From: Saprospiraceae bacterium
GTDB taxonomy: Bacteria > Bacteroidota > Bacteroidia > Chitinophagales > Saprospiraceae
Length of the DNA stretch: 34,681 nt
Reading direction: 5' to 3'
NCBI GenBank assembly: GCA_026985735.1
Contig: JALSPW010000193.1
Coordinates: 1-34,681 of the forward strand
Made by a program: the position numbers and the translations under genes. This document shows, one piece after another, positions 19,549 through 30,839 of this stretch. A model generated the notes under the pieces. The model was given only the letters and a program-made list of their open reading frames with translations. It searched no databases and was not told the DNA's origin. Every line of letters begins with the position of its first letter. The first letter of the stretch is position 1.

Positions 19549-21282
19549 TTACTTTTTTCGCCAATTCCTTCTTTCTTTTCGTCTGTTGCCTTTTCGTTTT
19601 TTTCTCTCGTGATATCCTGTAGATACTCTTTTTCGACCGGATTTGGATTTTTGGGAGATATTGGAAGAAGATTTTTCTTTAGATATTTCCAGAGATAATG
19701 TTACATCTTCAAATTTTTGACCTGACAATACTTCTATAAGTTTTTGTTCTTTACCTTTTTCTATTTCAAAAAATGAAAAATTCTTCAGAATTTCTATTTT
19801 ACCTATTTCGGCATCACTTGAATCAAGAGCATTATTGATAAGTCCTATCAATCGCAAAGGATCCAAACGGTTTTTGGTTCCGGCATTGATAAATAATCTT
19901 GCAAATGCGTTTTTCCTTCTTTCATTTCTTGATTTTCTTTCTCTTTTTTTATTTTGAGAAACATTGATATCTTTAGCATTTTTATAATAATTTAGAAATC
20001 TATTAAATTCAGCCGAGACAAAATGTTTTATTAATTGTTCTCTGTCCAATCCTTCCAGTTTTTCAAAAATCAAAGGCATAAACGGTTCTATTTGTGTTTC
20101 ATTAACTTCGATTTTTTTCATTTTGTCTATTAAAGCGTACAATTGTTTGCTGCAAATATCTTTTCCTGTTGGTACATTGGCTTTTTCAAAGGAAATTTTA
20201 AATCTTCGTTCGAGGTCATTTATCTTTCTGCCGTCACGTGTATGAGCAATGGTAATGGATATTCCGCTTTTACCTGCTCTTCCCGTTCTGCCACTACGGT
20301 GAATATATACTTCGGAATCATCCGGTAAATTGAAGTTGATGACATGAGTAAGATCATCGATATCCAAACCCCGTGCAGCAACATCCGTAGCCACTAAGAT
20401 TTGTAAATTTTTGTTTCTGAATCTTTTCATTACTTCATCTCTTTGTGCCTGGGACATGTCTCCGTGAAGTGCATCCGAATTGTATCCGTCATGCATCAGT
20501 TTATTAGCGATCTCTTTGGTTTCTCTTCTTGTACGGCAAAATACTATACCATAAATATCGGGATTTATATCTGCAATACGTTTTAATACTTCATATTTGT
20601 CTTTGGCATGAACCATATAATATATATGCTTTACATTTTTTGCACCTATATTTGTTCTTTCAACAGATAGTTCTATATGGTTGTCCATGTATTTTTTGGC
20701 GATATTTCTGACTTCTTTGGACATAGTCGCAGAAAATAACAGTGTTTGTTTATCATCCGGTGTTTTTGCAAGAATGGAATCCAGTTCTTCTTTGAATCCC
20801 ATATTGAGCATTTCATCGGCTTCATCAAGGATAACTCTTTCTATATTTTCCAGTTTCAATTTTTTACGCTTAATCAAATCTTTGGTTCTACCCGGAGTAC
20901 CAACTACGATTTGTGCTCCTTTTTTAAGGTTTTTTATTTGAGTTTCAATGCTGGCACCCCCATATACTGCAACAATATTGAGTCCCTTGATATGTTTTGC
21001 ATAATTATTGAGATCTTTTGTTATTTGCATACACAACTCTCTCGTGGGGCTTAAAACCAGAGTTTGAGTATTTCTGTCCTGTATATTCGTCAATTGAATA
21101 GAAGGCAATCCGAAAGCAGCTGTTTTACCGGTTCCGGTTTGAGCAAGAGCTATTATATTTTGATCTGAGCTTAATAGATGAGGGATTGTTTTTAATTGAA
21201 TGGGAGTCGGGGTCTCAAAACCAAGTTCCCGGATTGCAGCTAATAATTCATTGCTCAATCCAAAGTCTGTAAATGAGTTCAT
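19549..21282 (-). CDS. DEAD-box RNA helicase (DeaD/CsdA-like) with C-terminal DbpA-type RNA-binding domain and basic tail
   Basis: ALAQTGTGKTAAF, PTRELCMQI, GTPGRTKDL, LDEADEML, FSATM, HGDMSQAQRDEVM, ATDVAARGLDID, YIHRSGRTGRAGKSG; tail ARLFINAGTKNRLDPLRLIGLINNA resembles a DbpA RBD. Confidence 0.96.
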   Translation of the reverse strand: MNSFTDFGLSNELLAAIRELGFETPTPIQLKTIPHLLSSDQNIIALAQTGTGKTAAFGLPSIQLTNIQDRNTQTLVLSPTRELCMQITKDLNNYAKHIKGLNIVAVYGGASIETQIKNLKKGAQIVVGTPGRTKDLIKRKKLKLENIERVILDEADEMLNMGFKEELDSILAKTPDDKQTLLFSATMSKEVRNIAKKYMDNHIELSVERTNIGAKNVKHIYYMVHAKDKYEVLKRIADINPDIYGIVFCRTRRETKEIANKLMHDGYNSDALHGDMSQAQRDEVMKRFRNKNLQILVATDVAARGLDIDDLTHVINFNLPDDSEVYIHRSGRTGRAGKSGISITIAHTRDGRKINDLERRFKISFEKANVPTGKDICSKQLYALIDKMKKIEVNETQIEPFMPLIFEKLEGLDREQLIKHFVSAEFNRFLNYYKNAKDINVSQNKKRERKSRNERRKNAFARLFINAGTKNRLDPLRLIGLINNALDSSDAEIGKIEILKNFSFFEIEKGKEQKLIEVLSGQKFEDVTLSLEISKEKSSSNISQKSKSGRKRVSTGYHERKKRKGNRRKERRNWRKK

Positions 21283-21515
21283 ATAGTAATTTTAAAAGGC
21301 AATTGACCTATTGTCAATTGTTATTTTGTATAAAAAATCACAAAGGTCGTATTAAATACGGATAAAACAGCATAAAGCTTTAATAAAATCACTAATTACC
21401 TTAAAAAATACCCCACCAGGCTTTTTTGTATTTTATAATTATGGGTTTTGAAGTAGTATTTATGTTTATAAATCCACTTTTGGGAATTAAAACAGTTTTT
21501 TCATTGTGATAATAT

Positions 21516-22496
21516 TTAGCTGTTAATAAATTTAGTGATTTTCTGCACCAGCCCTTTTACCAAAGGCAAATCCGGTTTATAATATGTTTCTATATTTTTC
21601 ATTCTATCAATAGGTGCTTCTTTCAATATATGATTCATTCCCGGTATTAAAAGAGTGTCTGCTTCCGGCTTGGCTTTTTTCAGAAGGTCTAAGTTTTCAG
21701 TTGAAACCTGTATGTCAGTTGTACCTTGTATTAATAAAACAGGGATATCAAGTTTTTGGATTTCTTTTGCCGGATTGTATTTAAACCATGAAATCATATA
21801 TGGTTGTACTTCCGGTCTAAAAAGAGAATATAAAAATTGTGGTACTGAATGAGTGGTATCTCCTTTTTCCAGTATTTCCAGTATTTTTATTGCAGGTGCC
21901 CTGACATAATCCGGTTGGGATTTCAGCTGATCTCTAATTATTTGATTAGCTGATTTTCCGGTTCCCGACAGGGAAATATATTTATCTACCGGTGATTTTT
22001 GTGCTGCTATCATTCCTATTAAAGAACCTTCACTATGACCTATAATTATGATTTTGCCAAAAGAGGAATCTTTTTTTAATTTTTCGATCCATTTAATTGC
22101 ATCATTGATATAATTTTCAAATCTTAAATCAGACTCTTTTAGATTTTTGATTTTGCTTTTGCCAATTCCTCTTTTATCATATCTCAATGATGCTATATTG
22201 TTTTTTGCAAGACCTTCGGCCAACATTTTGAGTGAATTGTTTTGCATTACCGGATTGTTTCCGTTCCGGTCAGTCGGACCCGATCCTGCAATTATCAATG
22301 CAATGGGAATTTTTCCCTTAATACTTGGTAAAAGCAATGTTCCTTCTATCGAAATAGTATCCATTTGCAAAATCAGAGTTTTTTCAATATAAGAAGAATC
22401 CTGATTTTTCACCGGTGTATTTTGACCAAAAAACGGTAGAGAAAATAAAACAGGAAATAATACTATAAAAAACTTTATTTTATTGATATGATGCAT
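21516..22496 (-). CDS. Exported alpha/beta hydrolase (serine hydrolase)
   Basis: ALIIAGSGPTDRNGNNP, SLRYDKRGIGKS, IIIGHSEGSLIGMIAA (GxSxG), PVLLIQGTTDIQV, GMNHILKEAP. Confidence 0.92.
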   Translation of the reverse strand: MHHINKIKFFIVLFPVLFSLPFFGQNTPVKNQDSSYIEKTLILQMDTISIEGTLLLPSIKGKIPIALIIAGSGPTDRNGNNPVMQNNSLKMLAEGLAKNNIASLRYDKRGIGKSKIKNLKESDLRFENYINDAIKWIEKLKKDSSFGKIIIIGHSEGSLIGMIAAQKSPVDKYISLSGTGKSANQIIRDQLKSQPDYVRAPAIKILEILEKGDTTHSVPQFLYSLFRPEVQPYMISWFKYNPAKEIQKLDIPVLLIQGTTDIQVSTENLDLLKKAKPEADTLLIPGMNHILKEAPIDRMKNIETYYKPDLPLVKGLVQKITKFINS

Positions 22497-22502
22497 AATA
22501 GC

Positions 22503-24119
<1,617 letters not shown>

Positions 24120-24214
24120 TTATTTAAAGGTTAGGTACCTATTGTTACGGGATGCAAAGGTAGTAAAAAATATTGAAATTGTTTTTTTAAATAACTTCTT
24201 TGTATTATTATTTG

Positions 24215-24222
24215 TATCTTTG
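24215..24222 (+). promoter_or_regulatory. Candidate Bacteroidota -7 promoter element (TATCTTTG)
   Basis: Exact TAnnTTTG match 20 bp upstream of the ATG at 24243. No convincing -33 element seen. Confidence 0.4.
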
Positions 24223-24242
24223 GTTTATTATCACTGAAATCG

Positions 24243-25235
24243 ATGACTAAAAAGAAAACAAAAAACATATTAAATATTGCGTTGAAGTTATTATTTGTAA
24301 TGCTGTTTATTATTGTAATATATAGACAGGTGTTTGTAAAAAATGATTCCGGATTGATGTGGCAGGAACTCAAGATGAATCTTCATTCAAGTAATGTTTC
24401 ATTAATGATAATCGCCGTATTATTGATGTTTGTTAATTGGAGTTTTGAAGCTTTGAAATGGCAAATTTTGACTTCTTCCTTTGAAACAATATCATTTGTC
24501 AAATCTCTTAAAACAGTGTTATTGGGTTTGGCTACCGGTATTGTTACACCTGCAAAATTGGGAGATTATTTTGGCAGGGTTTTGTTGCTTGATAATAAAA
24601 ATAATTGGAAAGGGGTGTGGGCAACATTTATTTCAGGTATTGCACAAAATCTAGTAACGGTTATTGTTGGTTTTACCGGATTGATATTCTTTACAATTGA
24701 TTATTACAAGGTAGATGATTTTCTTTTTTACTCCTTTGTATATATCGGTTTGTTTTTAATAATAATATTGATATTTTTATATTACAATATCGATTTTGCA
24801 TTGTATCTGGCAAAAAAAATCGGCTTAAAAAAGATAGTAAAAAAAATTATTGATTCAGATACGAATTCTACCGGTTTTATTACAAAAAGTATTTTGAATA
24901 AAGTATTATTTTTATCTTTTTTACGATATACGGTTTTTGCCGTTCAGTTTTTATTGATAATCAGATTTTTTGGTATTGAAGGGAATACATTTGCAGTATT
25001 AGCTGCTATTTCTATTATATTTTTTATCCAATCAAGTATCCCTTTACCTCCCGTGATGAATATTTTAGCAAGAGGGGAGGTTTCAATTTTACTTCTTAGT
25101 AATTTCACGGATAACAAAATATTGATTTTATCTTCAGCGTTCAGTATTTGGTTTATCAATATTTTAATACCATCCATAGTAGGATTGATTTTGATAATTC
25201 GTGTTAATATACCAAAATCATTTGGATATGATTAG
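24243..25235 (+). CDS. Flippase-like / lysylphosphatidylglycerol synthase TM-region (UPF0104/AglD-type) membrane protein
   Basis: Multi-TM protein with VLLGLATGIVTPAKLGDYFGRVLLL, ...SIPLPPVMNILARGEVSILLL. Confidence 0.85.
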   Translation: MTKKKTKNILNIALKLLFVMLFIIVIYRQVFVKNDSGLMWQELKMNLHSSNVSLMIIAVLLMFVNWSFEALKWQILTSSFETISFVKSLKTVLLGLATGIVTPAKLGDYFGRVLLLDNKNNWKGVWATFISGIAQNLVTVIVGFTGLIFFTIDYYKVDDFLFYSFVYIGLFLIIILIFLYYNIDFALYLAKKIGLKKIVKKIIDSDTNSTGFITKSILNKVLFLSFLRYTVFAVQFLLIIRFFGIEGNTFAVLAAISIIFFIQSSIPLPPVMNILARGEVSILLLSNFTDNKILILSSAFSIWFINILIPSIVGLILIIRVNIPKSFGYD

Positions 25236-26058
25236 ATTGTTTTCGATAGTTATATTTATTTTAAGCTTGTCCGGTAATTCGTACAGAAGTCTAAATATTA
25301 AAGATATATATGATGCAAACCAATTCTGTGATGTTGAAAATACCGCATTTGTATCAGGAGAAGAATTGACTTATACGATTTATTACAATTGGGGTATTGT
25401 GTGGTTGCCTGCAGGTGAAGTTGTATTTAATGTAAAAGAAAATCAGGAGAACTATCTTTATTCTGCGATAGGAAAAACTTTTCCGGCATATAATTGGATA
25501 TTTGAAGTTGAGGATTATTTTTACAGTTTTGTGGATAAAGAAACTTTATTGCCGGTAAGGGCAAAAAGAAATATTACCGAAGGAGGATATCGAATAATAA
25601 ACGATATAACATTTGACAGGGATAAAAAAGAAGTTAGTTCTATTGTCAAAATAAATGATAAACCTGCGAAAACCTATAAAAAGAAATATGATTCTTGTAT
25701 GTTTGATATTTTGTCGGTTATCTATAGTTTAAGAAATATTGATAAATCAAGGTTGAGTAAAGGAGATCAAATACCCTTTAATATGATGCTTGATGATGAA
25801 ATTTATCCCTTAAAATTAGAATATATAGGTAATAAATCTAAAGTTGAGGTTAAAAATCTTGGCAAATATGAAGCTATTGAAATATCACCTTCAATAATAA
25901 AAGGTAGAGTGTTTGCAAAAAACGAAAGGATGAAAGTTTGGATTTCAACCGGCAAAAACAACATACCTCTTGTTATTGAATCACCTCTCGCTGTCGGTAA
26001 AATAAAAGTTGTTCTCCAAAAATACAAAGGAATAAAATATCCTTTGATTGAAGGATGA
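25228..26058 (+). CDS. DUF3108-type exported protein
   Basis: MIRLFSIVIFILSLSGNS signal; ENTAFVSGEELTYTIYYNWGIVWLPAGEVVFNV; PVRAKRNITEGGYRIINDITFDRDKKEV; FDILSVIYSLRN. ATG at 25228 overlaps the upstream stop by 8 bp; the track's 25201 start looks too early. Confidence 0.8.
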   Translation: MIRLFSIVIFILSLSGNSYRSLNIKDIYDANQFCDVENTAFVSGEELTYTIYYNWGIVWLPAGEVVFNVKENQENYLYSAIGKTFPAYNWIFEVEDYFYSFVDKETLLPVRAKRNITEGGYRIINDITFDRDKKEVSSIVKINDKPAKTYKKKYDSCMFDILSVIYSLRNIDKSRLSKGDQIPFNMMLDDEIYPLKLEYIGNKSKVEVKNLGKYEAIEISPSIIKGRVFAKNERMKVWISTGKNNIPLVIESPLAVGKIKVVLQKYKGIKYPLIEG

Positions 26059-26321
26059 TGTTGAACAAGGCTCAAAGCTTGAAATATAAAAGACAAAAGG
26101 AAAAAGATAAGAGGAATTAAGATGACCCCAATATTAATAAAAGCATGAGTGAAAAATATTTTTCATTTTTTGCCTTTACCTCACAAAAATATCTATAATT
26201 TGTCTTGGACTATTTTATATTAATTACCGGTATGAAATAGTTCGCTGTAAATCAATTTTTGATATTTGCAGGTAGGACTTGAAAGCATGTGATAGCATGA
26301 CTTCAAAGCCGGCTTTTTAAC

Positions 26322-26351
26322 TCATAATTTACCATTCACCATTCATAATTA
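26322..26351. repeat. Short low-complexity repeat (TCATAATTTACCATTCACCATTCATAATT) in an unusually long intergenic region
   Basis: ACCATTC is tandemly duplicated and flanked by CATAATT on both sides. Confidence 0.5.
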
Positions 26352-26482
26352 AATTTCTCTTTTGTCATTCTCAATTATTTGTCTTACATTCAAACTGTTA
26401 TTAAAATCATTATTTTTAGGAGTCAGATGTTCCGAAGATATTTAAAACTAAAAAATTATTGTAATTACGATATTATGGCAGT

Positions 26483-29400
26483 CTATATGGTTTCGTTTTT
26501 ATCTTGTCTGTAATATGCTATCGTAGCCAATACAACTAATATAAATACGGATATATAAACCCATAAAGGTATGGGCACAGCATCTCCTTTGGCATAAGAA
26601 TGTAATCCGGAGAGATAAAAATTAACACCAAAATATGTCATAAGAATGGAAAATGAACCTATGACTGAAGCCAAATTAAAAATATAAACCGAACGCATAC
26701 CCTTGATCATTCTCATGTGAAGTATAAAAGCGTATATCATAATTGTAATCAATGACCAAGTTTCTTTTGCGTCCCATCCCCAGTATCTACCCCAGGATTC
26801 ATTTGCCCATACTCCCCCCAGAAAGGTGCCGATACTTAACAAAAACAGACCGATAGTCAAAGATAATTCATTTACCGCAGTTAATTCTTTTATTGTGTAT
26901 TTGATATTGGTATTTTCTTCGTTATTTCCGGATATGGATATCATTATTAGATTAATGAGGCCGAGCATTGCACCCAAGAATAAAAATCCGTAACTAGCCG
27001 TAATAACGGATACATGAATCATAAGCCAATAGGATTTCAATACGGGGACCAGGTTTGTAATTTGGGGATCCATCCAATTCATTGCCGCCACTATCATTAT
27101 CCAAGCAGCTAAAACTGCTGTAGCCGCAAGCGTAATAGGCGATTTCTTTGCTAATAAAACTCCTGCTAAGACTATTGCCCATGCGATATAAACCATAGAT
27201 TCGTATCCATTGCTCCAAGGTGCATGTCCTGCAATATACCATCTCAATCCCAAACCGAAAGTATGGAATATAAATCCTATAAATATTAAAAATATACCGG
27301 TTTTTACAGACCATTTTAAATTGATACCCGGTTTGAAAACTTTTATCAGCAATAAAATCAATAGTATAAAACCAACAGTAAAATACCAGCCTATCAGTTT
27401 GTTGAAAATAAGAGTTTTGTTGTAGAATAATTCCGCTTTAATTTTATTATCAGACGGCATATAACCGGCAGCAACGGATTTTTGATAATTTTTTAATCCC
27501 TCCAATGCAAGATTTGCATTGCTCCAATCATTTTTATTTACTCCTTCGACAACACTTTGCAAGTACCACGGAAGGAAATTTTTGACCAATACATCAGCTT
27601 CTCCAAAATCCATTTTTGATGCTTGCTCGGGTGTGTACCATTTTCTGGATGGATCATCTTTTTTAGGATAGATTTTGAGGAAACTTCCGGAGAATATCAT
27701 ATAAATAATATTGATTCTCTCATCAACTTTTATTACCGCTTTATCAAATTTTGATCTTTCTTTTTCAGGTTTATGTAATGCTTCTTCAATATAATTTGCT
27801 AAAATATATCCTGTTTTATCATCAAAAAAATCAATATAAGCAGCATATTTTCCTGTTCCTATATAATCTTCCAATTCAGGATGGCCTATTTTAACTATAG
27901 GAATATTTTGCCACTGGTGCGGGAATGTCATTATTCCAAGCATTATCTGATCCGGATTTTGCCCTGCGAATTCTTTTTTCTGAGTTATTTTTCTCACCAA
28001 TCTTGAAGACATGGTGTTTAAAGGCATAATTCTACCTCCTCTCTCCTGAATTAATATTTCACCGAATTTTTTTGCCTGTGTCTTGTTGATTATTTTGAAT
28101 GAATCGGGTAAGTTGACCTGAGCCGACGAGACAATAGTAGAAATCAATATAAAAGTTATTATTGAAGTATTATGAAGTCTTTTATCCCTGAATTTATTTA
28201 TCAGTCGATTCAATTTTTTAACTCTTGCTTTTTTTGTAAAAAAGGTTAAAATCATACCCATTGTAAGTAAAAAATATCCAAGATAAGTAATACCGGTTCC
28301 CCATGCATCATGATTGACCGAAAGGATACTTCCCGATTCGTCAGGATCATAAGACGATTGAAAAAATCTGTAACCTTTATAATCCAATACATGATTCATG
28401 TATATCCTGTAATCCATTTTAATATTGTCTTTGGGGTCTATTAATGTTATTTCGGAAGCATACGAAGAGGGGCTGTGTGAACCCGGATATCTCTCCAATT
28501 GGAAATCCCTTAGTTTTATTTTGAAAGGCAGCTTTTTGCGTATGGAGCCATAAGATATTGCAATATCGGTTTCTCCGAATTTCACATGTTGCAATTGTCC
28601 CTCCATTCCTTTATTACCCCATGCATAAACGGTTTTAATAGTATTGCCATCCGATACGTTAAATTCCAAAGCGTTAAAAGAAGCAGCTTCTATTTTTGAA
28701 GATTTTGATACAGGGATTAATTTGGCTTTGGGTATATATTCTTTTAGCACAATGTTTTCATTTTGTAACATATATAATGCTCCTGTGCCAAAATTATATT
28801 CTGTATTGGCTTTCATTGTATCAATTGATTGATCACTCATATACATTACGGTAAAAGGAAAAGCGGTTTGGATTTTTAAACTGTCATTTTTTGTATAAAT
28901 TTTCACATTGGTGTTTTCATCGGTATTGAAACCTATCATGACCGTATTATAAACTAATGTTTCTTTTTCTTTGAGAAAACCTCCCACTCTTCCTCCGGCA
29001 GTACCATGTATCAAATATAATACAGGTACTCCTTCTTTTTCATCTTTTACCAATGATTCATTTGCATTCGGGATAAATTTATTTAATGCGATGTTATATT
29101 CTTTATTTTTAAATTTTATTTTTTTATTAAAAGTATTTTTTCCAAGACTACCGAAAAGAACTTTGTTTTCAGAATTAATACTGTCAATTCCATCAGTGGC
29201 AATTATTTTTATATGAGTGTCATCTGTCAAAATATAATCGGAAGTTTCACCTTCTTTGATATGCATCAGCCCTTCGTAACTGATATATCTGGTGATAGCA
29301 GCTCCTGCAATAATAATAAGCATTGCCAGATGAAAAATAAAAATTCCGTATTTCACCTTCCGGTACAATCTGAATTTAAAAATATTAATAATCAACGAAA

Positions 29401-29578
29401 CGGCAAATAAAAGCCACAACAATTCGAACCACCATGATTTGTAAATGATTTTTTGAACAGTCATTGTCCCATAATCATTTTCAATAAAGGTGGCAACTGC
29501 CATTGCTAATGCTAAAGACAAAAACAAGGTGCCTGCAAATGAAATAGATAAGAAAAAATTGTATATTTTTTTTAACAT
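26483..29578 (-). CDS. Fused cytochrome c biogenesis protein (ResB/Ccs1 + CcsA, CcsBA-type)
   Basis: N-term ResB-like TM helices (SISFAGTLFLSLALAMAVATFIENDYGT), C-term CcsA-type WWD motif WGRYWGWDAKETWSLIT. Confidence 0.95.
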   Translation of the reverse strand: MLKKIYNFFLSISFAGTLFLSLALAMAVATFIENDYGTMTVQKIIYKSWWFELLWLLFAVSLIINIFKFRLYRKVKYGIFIFHLAMLIIIAGAAITRYISYEGLMHIKEGETSDYILTDDTHIKIIATDGIDSINSENKVLFGSLGKNTFNKKIKFKNKEYNIALNKFIPNANESLVKDEKEGVPVLYLIHGTAGGRVGGFLKEKETLVYNTVMIGFNTDENTNVKIYTKNDSLKIQTAFPFTVMYMSDQSIDTMKANTEYNFGTGALYMLQNENIVLKEYIPKAKLIPVSKSSKIEAASFNALEFNVSDGNTIKTVYAWGNKGMEGQLQHVKFGETDIAISYGSIRKKLPFKIKLRDFQLERYPGSHSPSSYASEITLIDPKDNIKMDYRIYMNHVLDYKGYRFFQSSYDPDESGSILSVNHDAWGTGITYLGYFLLTMGMILTFFTKKARVKKLNRLINKFRDKRLHNTSIITFILISTIVSSAQVNLPDSFKIINKTQAKKFGEILIQERGGRIMPLNTMSSRLVRKITQKKEFAGQNPDQIMLGIMTFPHQWQNIPIVKIGHPELEDYIGTGKYAAYIDFFDDKTGYILANYIEEALHKPEKERSKFDKAVIKVDERINIIYMIFSGSFLKIYPKKDDPSRKWYTPEQASKMDFGEADVLVKNFLPWYLQSVVEGVNKNDWSNANLALEGLKNYQKSVAAGYMPSDNKIKAELFYNKTLIFNKLIGWYFTVGFILLILLLIKVFKPGINLKWSVKTGIFLIFIGFIFHTFGLGLRWYIAGHAPWSNGYESMVYIAWAIVLAGVLLAKKSPITLAATAVLAAWIMIVAAMNWMDPQITNLVPVLKSYWLMIHVSVITASYGFLFLGAMLGLINLIMISISGNNEENTNIKYTIKELTAVNELSLTIGLFLLSIGTFLGGVWANESWGRYWGWDAKETWSLITIMIYAFILHMRMIKGMRSVYIFNLASVIGSFSILMTYFGVNFYLSGLHSYAKGDAVPIPLWVYISVFILVVLATIAYYRQDKNETI

Positions 29579-29979
29579 TATATTTTATTTTAAAACCTAC
29601 TTATATAAAGGGTTATAATAAACCGAATTTAATATCCCGCTTTTATAACCAACTACAAAAGTATAACATTAATAAATCAATAATGTTATAAAAAATGAAA
29701 AAATGAAAAATTTGTCAGTTTTGTGCATTAGCTGTTATAATATCAAACTGTTACCAATATGCTGATTATAAAAACTAATTCTTTTTCTATTTCACTATCT
29801 TGATAAGGGTTTGGTATAAAAATATTAACATTTATTAACATTTTTGTCAAAACTTTATGAAAACCTTAATATTTAAAAGTTTAACATTATTCATTTTCCT
29901 TCGTCAAACAAATATAATAAAGAAAATATATGAGAATTACAAATCTCTTTTAATATTGCCGATTAGATAAATTAAAATT

Positions 29980-30684
29980 ATGATTATGAAAACGAATGAA
30001 AAATTATTAGAAAGAAAATTAATGGGAATATCCATATTTTTCCATTTGATATTGATTATTATTGTAATGACTTCATTTATTGCTATAAATAATGAGAATT
30101 TACCGGGTGTTGAATCTCCCTATAATTATATGGAGATTAATTTTACTAATAATAGTACATCATCGGGAATTTCTTCCGCTAAAAAGAATTTGAGAAGTGA
30201 TAAAGTGGAAAAATCCAAATTTGTAACTCAGAAAGAAGAAAAAGTAAAAATAGAATCCATAGAGGAGGAAGTTAGTGATGTGAAAATTGAAAATAGTGAA
30301 AAAGTTAATAAGGATAAAGCAAAAACGAAAGAAGGAGAGGCTTCGGTTACTGAAGGTGACGGTGAAGAAGGCAATTTATTATCGGGAAAAGCTCTTGGTG
30401 AATTGGATTTTAACGGAGATGGTGTGTTTGGCAGAAAAGTGATTTATCATGCTCCTATCAGACAATTGGCAGAACAAAACGGTCGTATTGCGATTAATAT
30501 GGGAATAAATAGAGCAGGAAATGTCGTAGTCGTTGCATATAACAAAGAAAATTCAACAATAACGGATAAAAATTTGATTGTTAGAGCACTTAAGATGGCA
30601 ACTCAATATAGATTTGAAGCGGATTATACCGCACCAGCTATACAATACGGAAGATATACATTCATTTTTAATCTAAACATATAA
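29980..30684 (+). CDS. TonB-like energy-transducer protein
   Basis: N-terminal single TM anchor, charged middle linker, C-terminal NGRIAINMGINRAGNVVVVAYNKENSTITDKNLIVRALKMATQYRFEAD...QYGRYTFIFNL resembles TonB C-terminal fold. Confidence 0.65.
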   Translation: MIMKTNEKLLERKLMGISIFFHLILIIIVMTSFIAINNENLPGVESPYNYMEINFTNNSTSSGISSAKKNLRSDKVEKSKFVTQKEEKVKIESIEEEVSDVKIENSEKVNKDKAKTKEGEASVTEGDGEEGNLLSGKALGELDFNGDGVFGRKVIYHAPIRQLAEQNGRIAINMGINRAGNVVVVAYNKENSTITDKNLIVRALKMATQYRFEADYTAPAIQYGRYTFIFNLNI

Positions 30685-30723
30685 TGTCTACACTTTTTAA
30701 ATTTAGTTTTTCATTTTCGAATA

Positions 30724-30753
30724 CCGGAACAGAAAACAGTTCCGGTTTTTTTT
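30724..30753 (+). terminator. Rho-independent terminator after the TonB-like gene
   Basis: CCGGAAC AGAAAACA GTTCCGG followed by T8; 40 bp downstream of the stop. Confidence 0.88.
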
Positions 30754-30768
30754 ATCGATTTTTCACCT

Positions 30769-30793
30769 TAAAAGAACTCTGACTGGGTAGTTA
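30769..30793. repeat. Solo terminus related to the MITE-like repeat ends
   Basis: TTAAAAGAACTCTGACTGGGTAGTT matches the right end TCAAAAGCACTCTATTTGGGTAGTT of the copy at 30840-30978 (20/25). Confidence 0.5.
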
Positions 30794-30839
30794 TCTTACT
30801 TTTGAATGAACAATATATTTATAAGGAGGTTATAAGTTT

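Noticed and set aside
14065-21282. A dedicated RNA-decay operon (RNB-dsRBD plus DEAD helicase plus EEP nuclease)
   Set aside because: The genes are on different strands, separated by OmpA-family and repeat sequences, and the EEP protein is secreted; proximity alone does not support one system.
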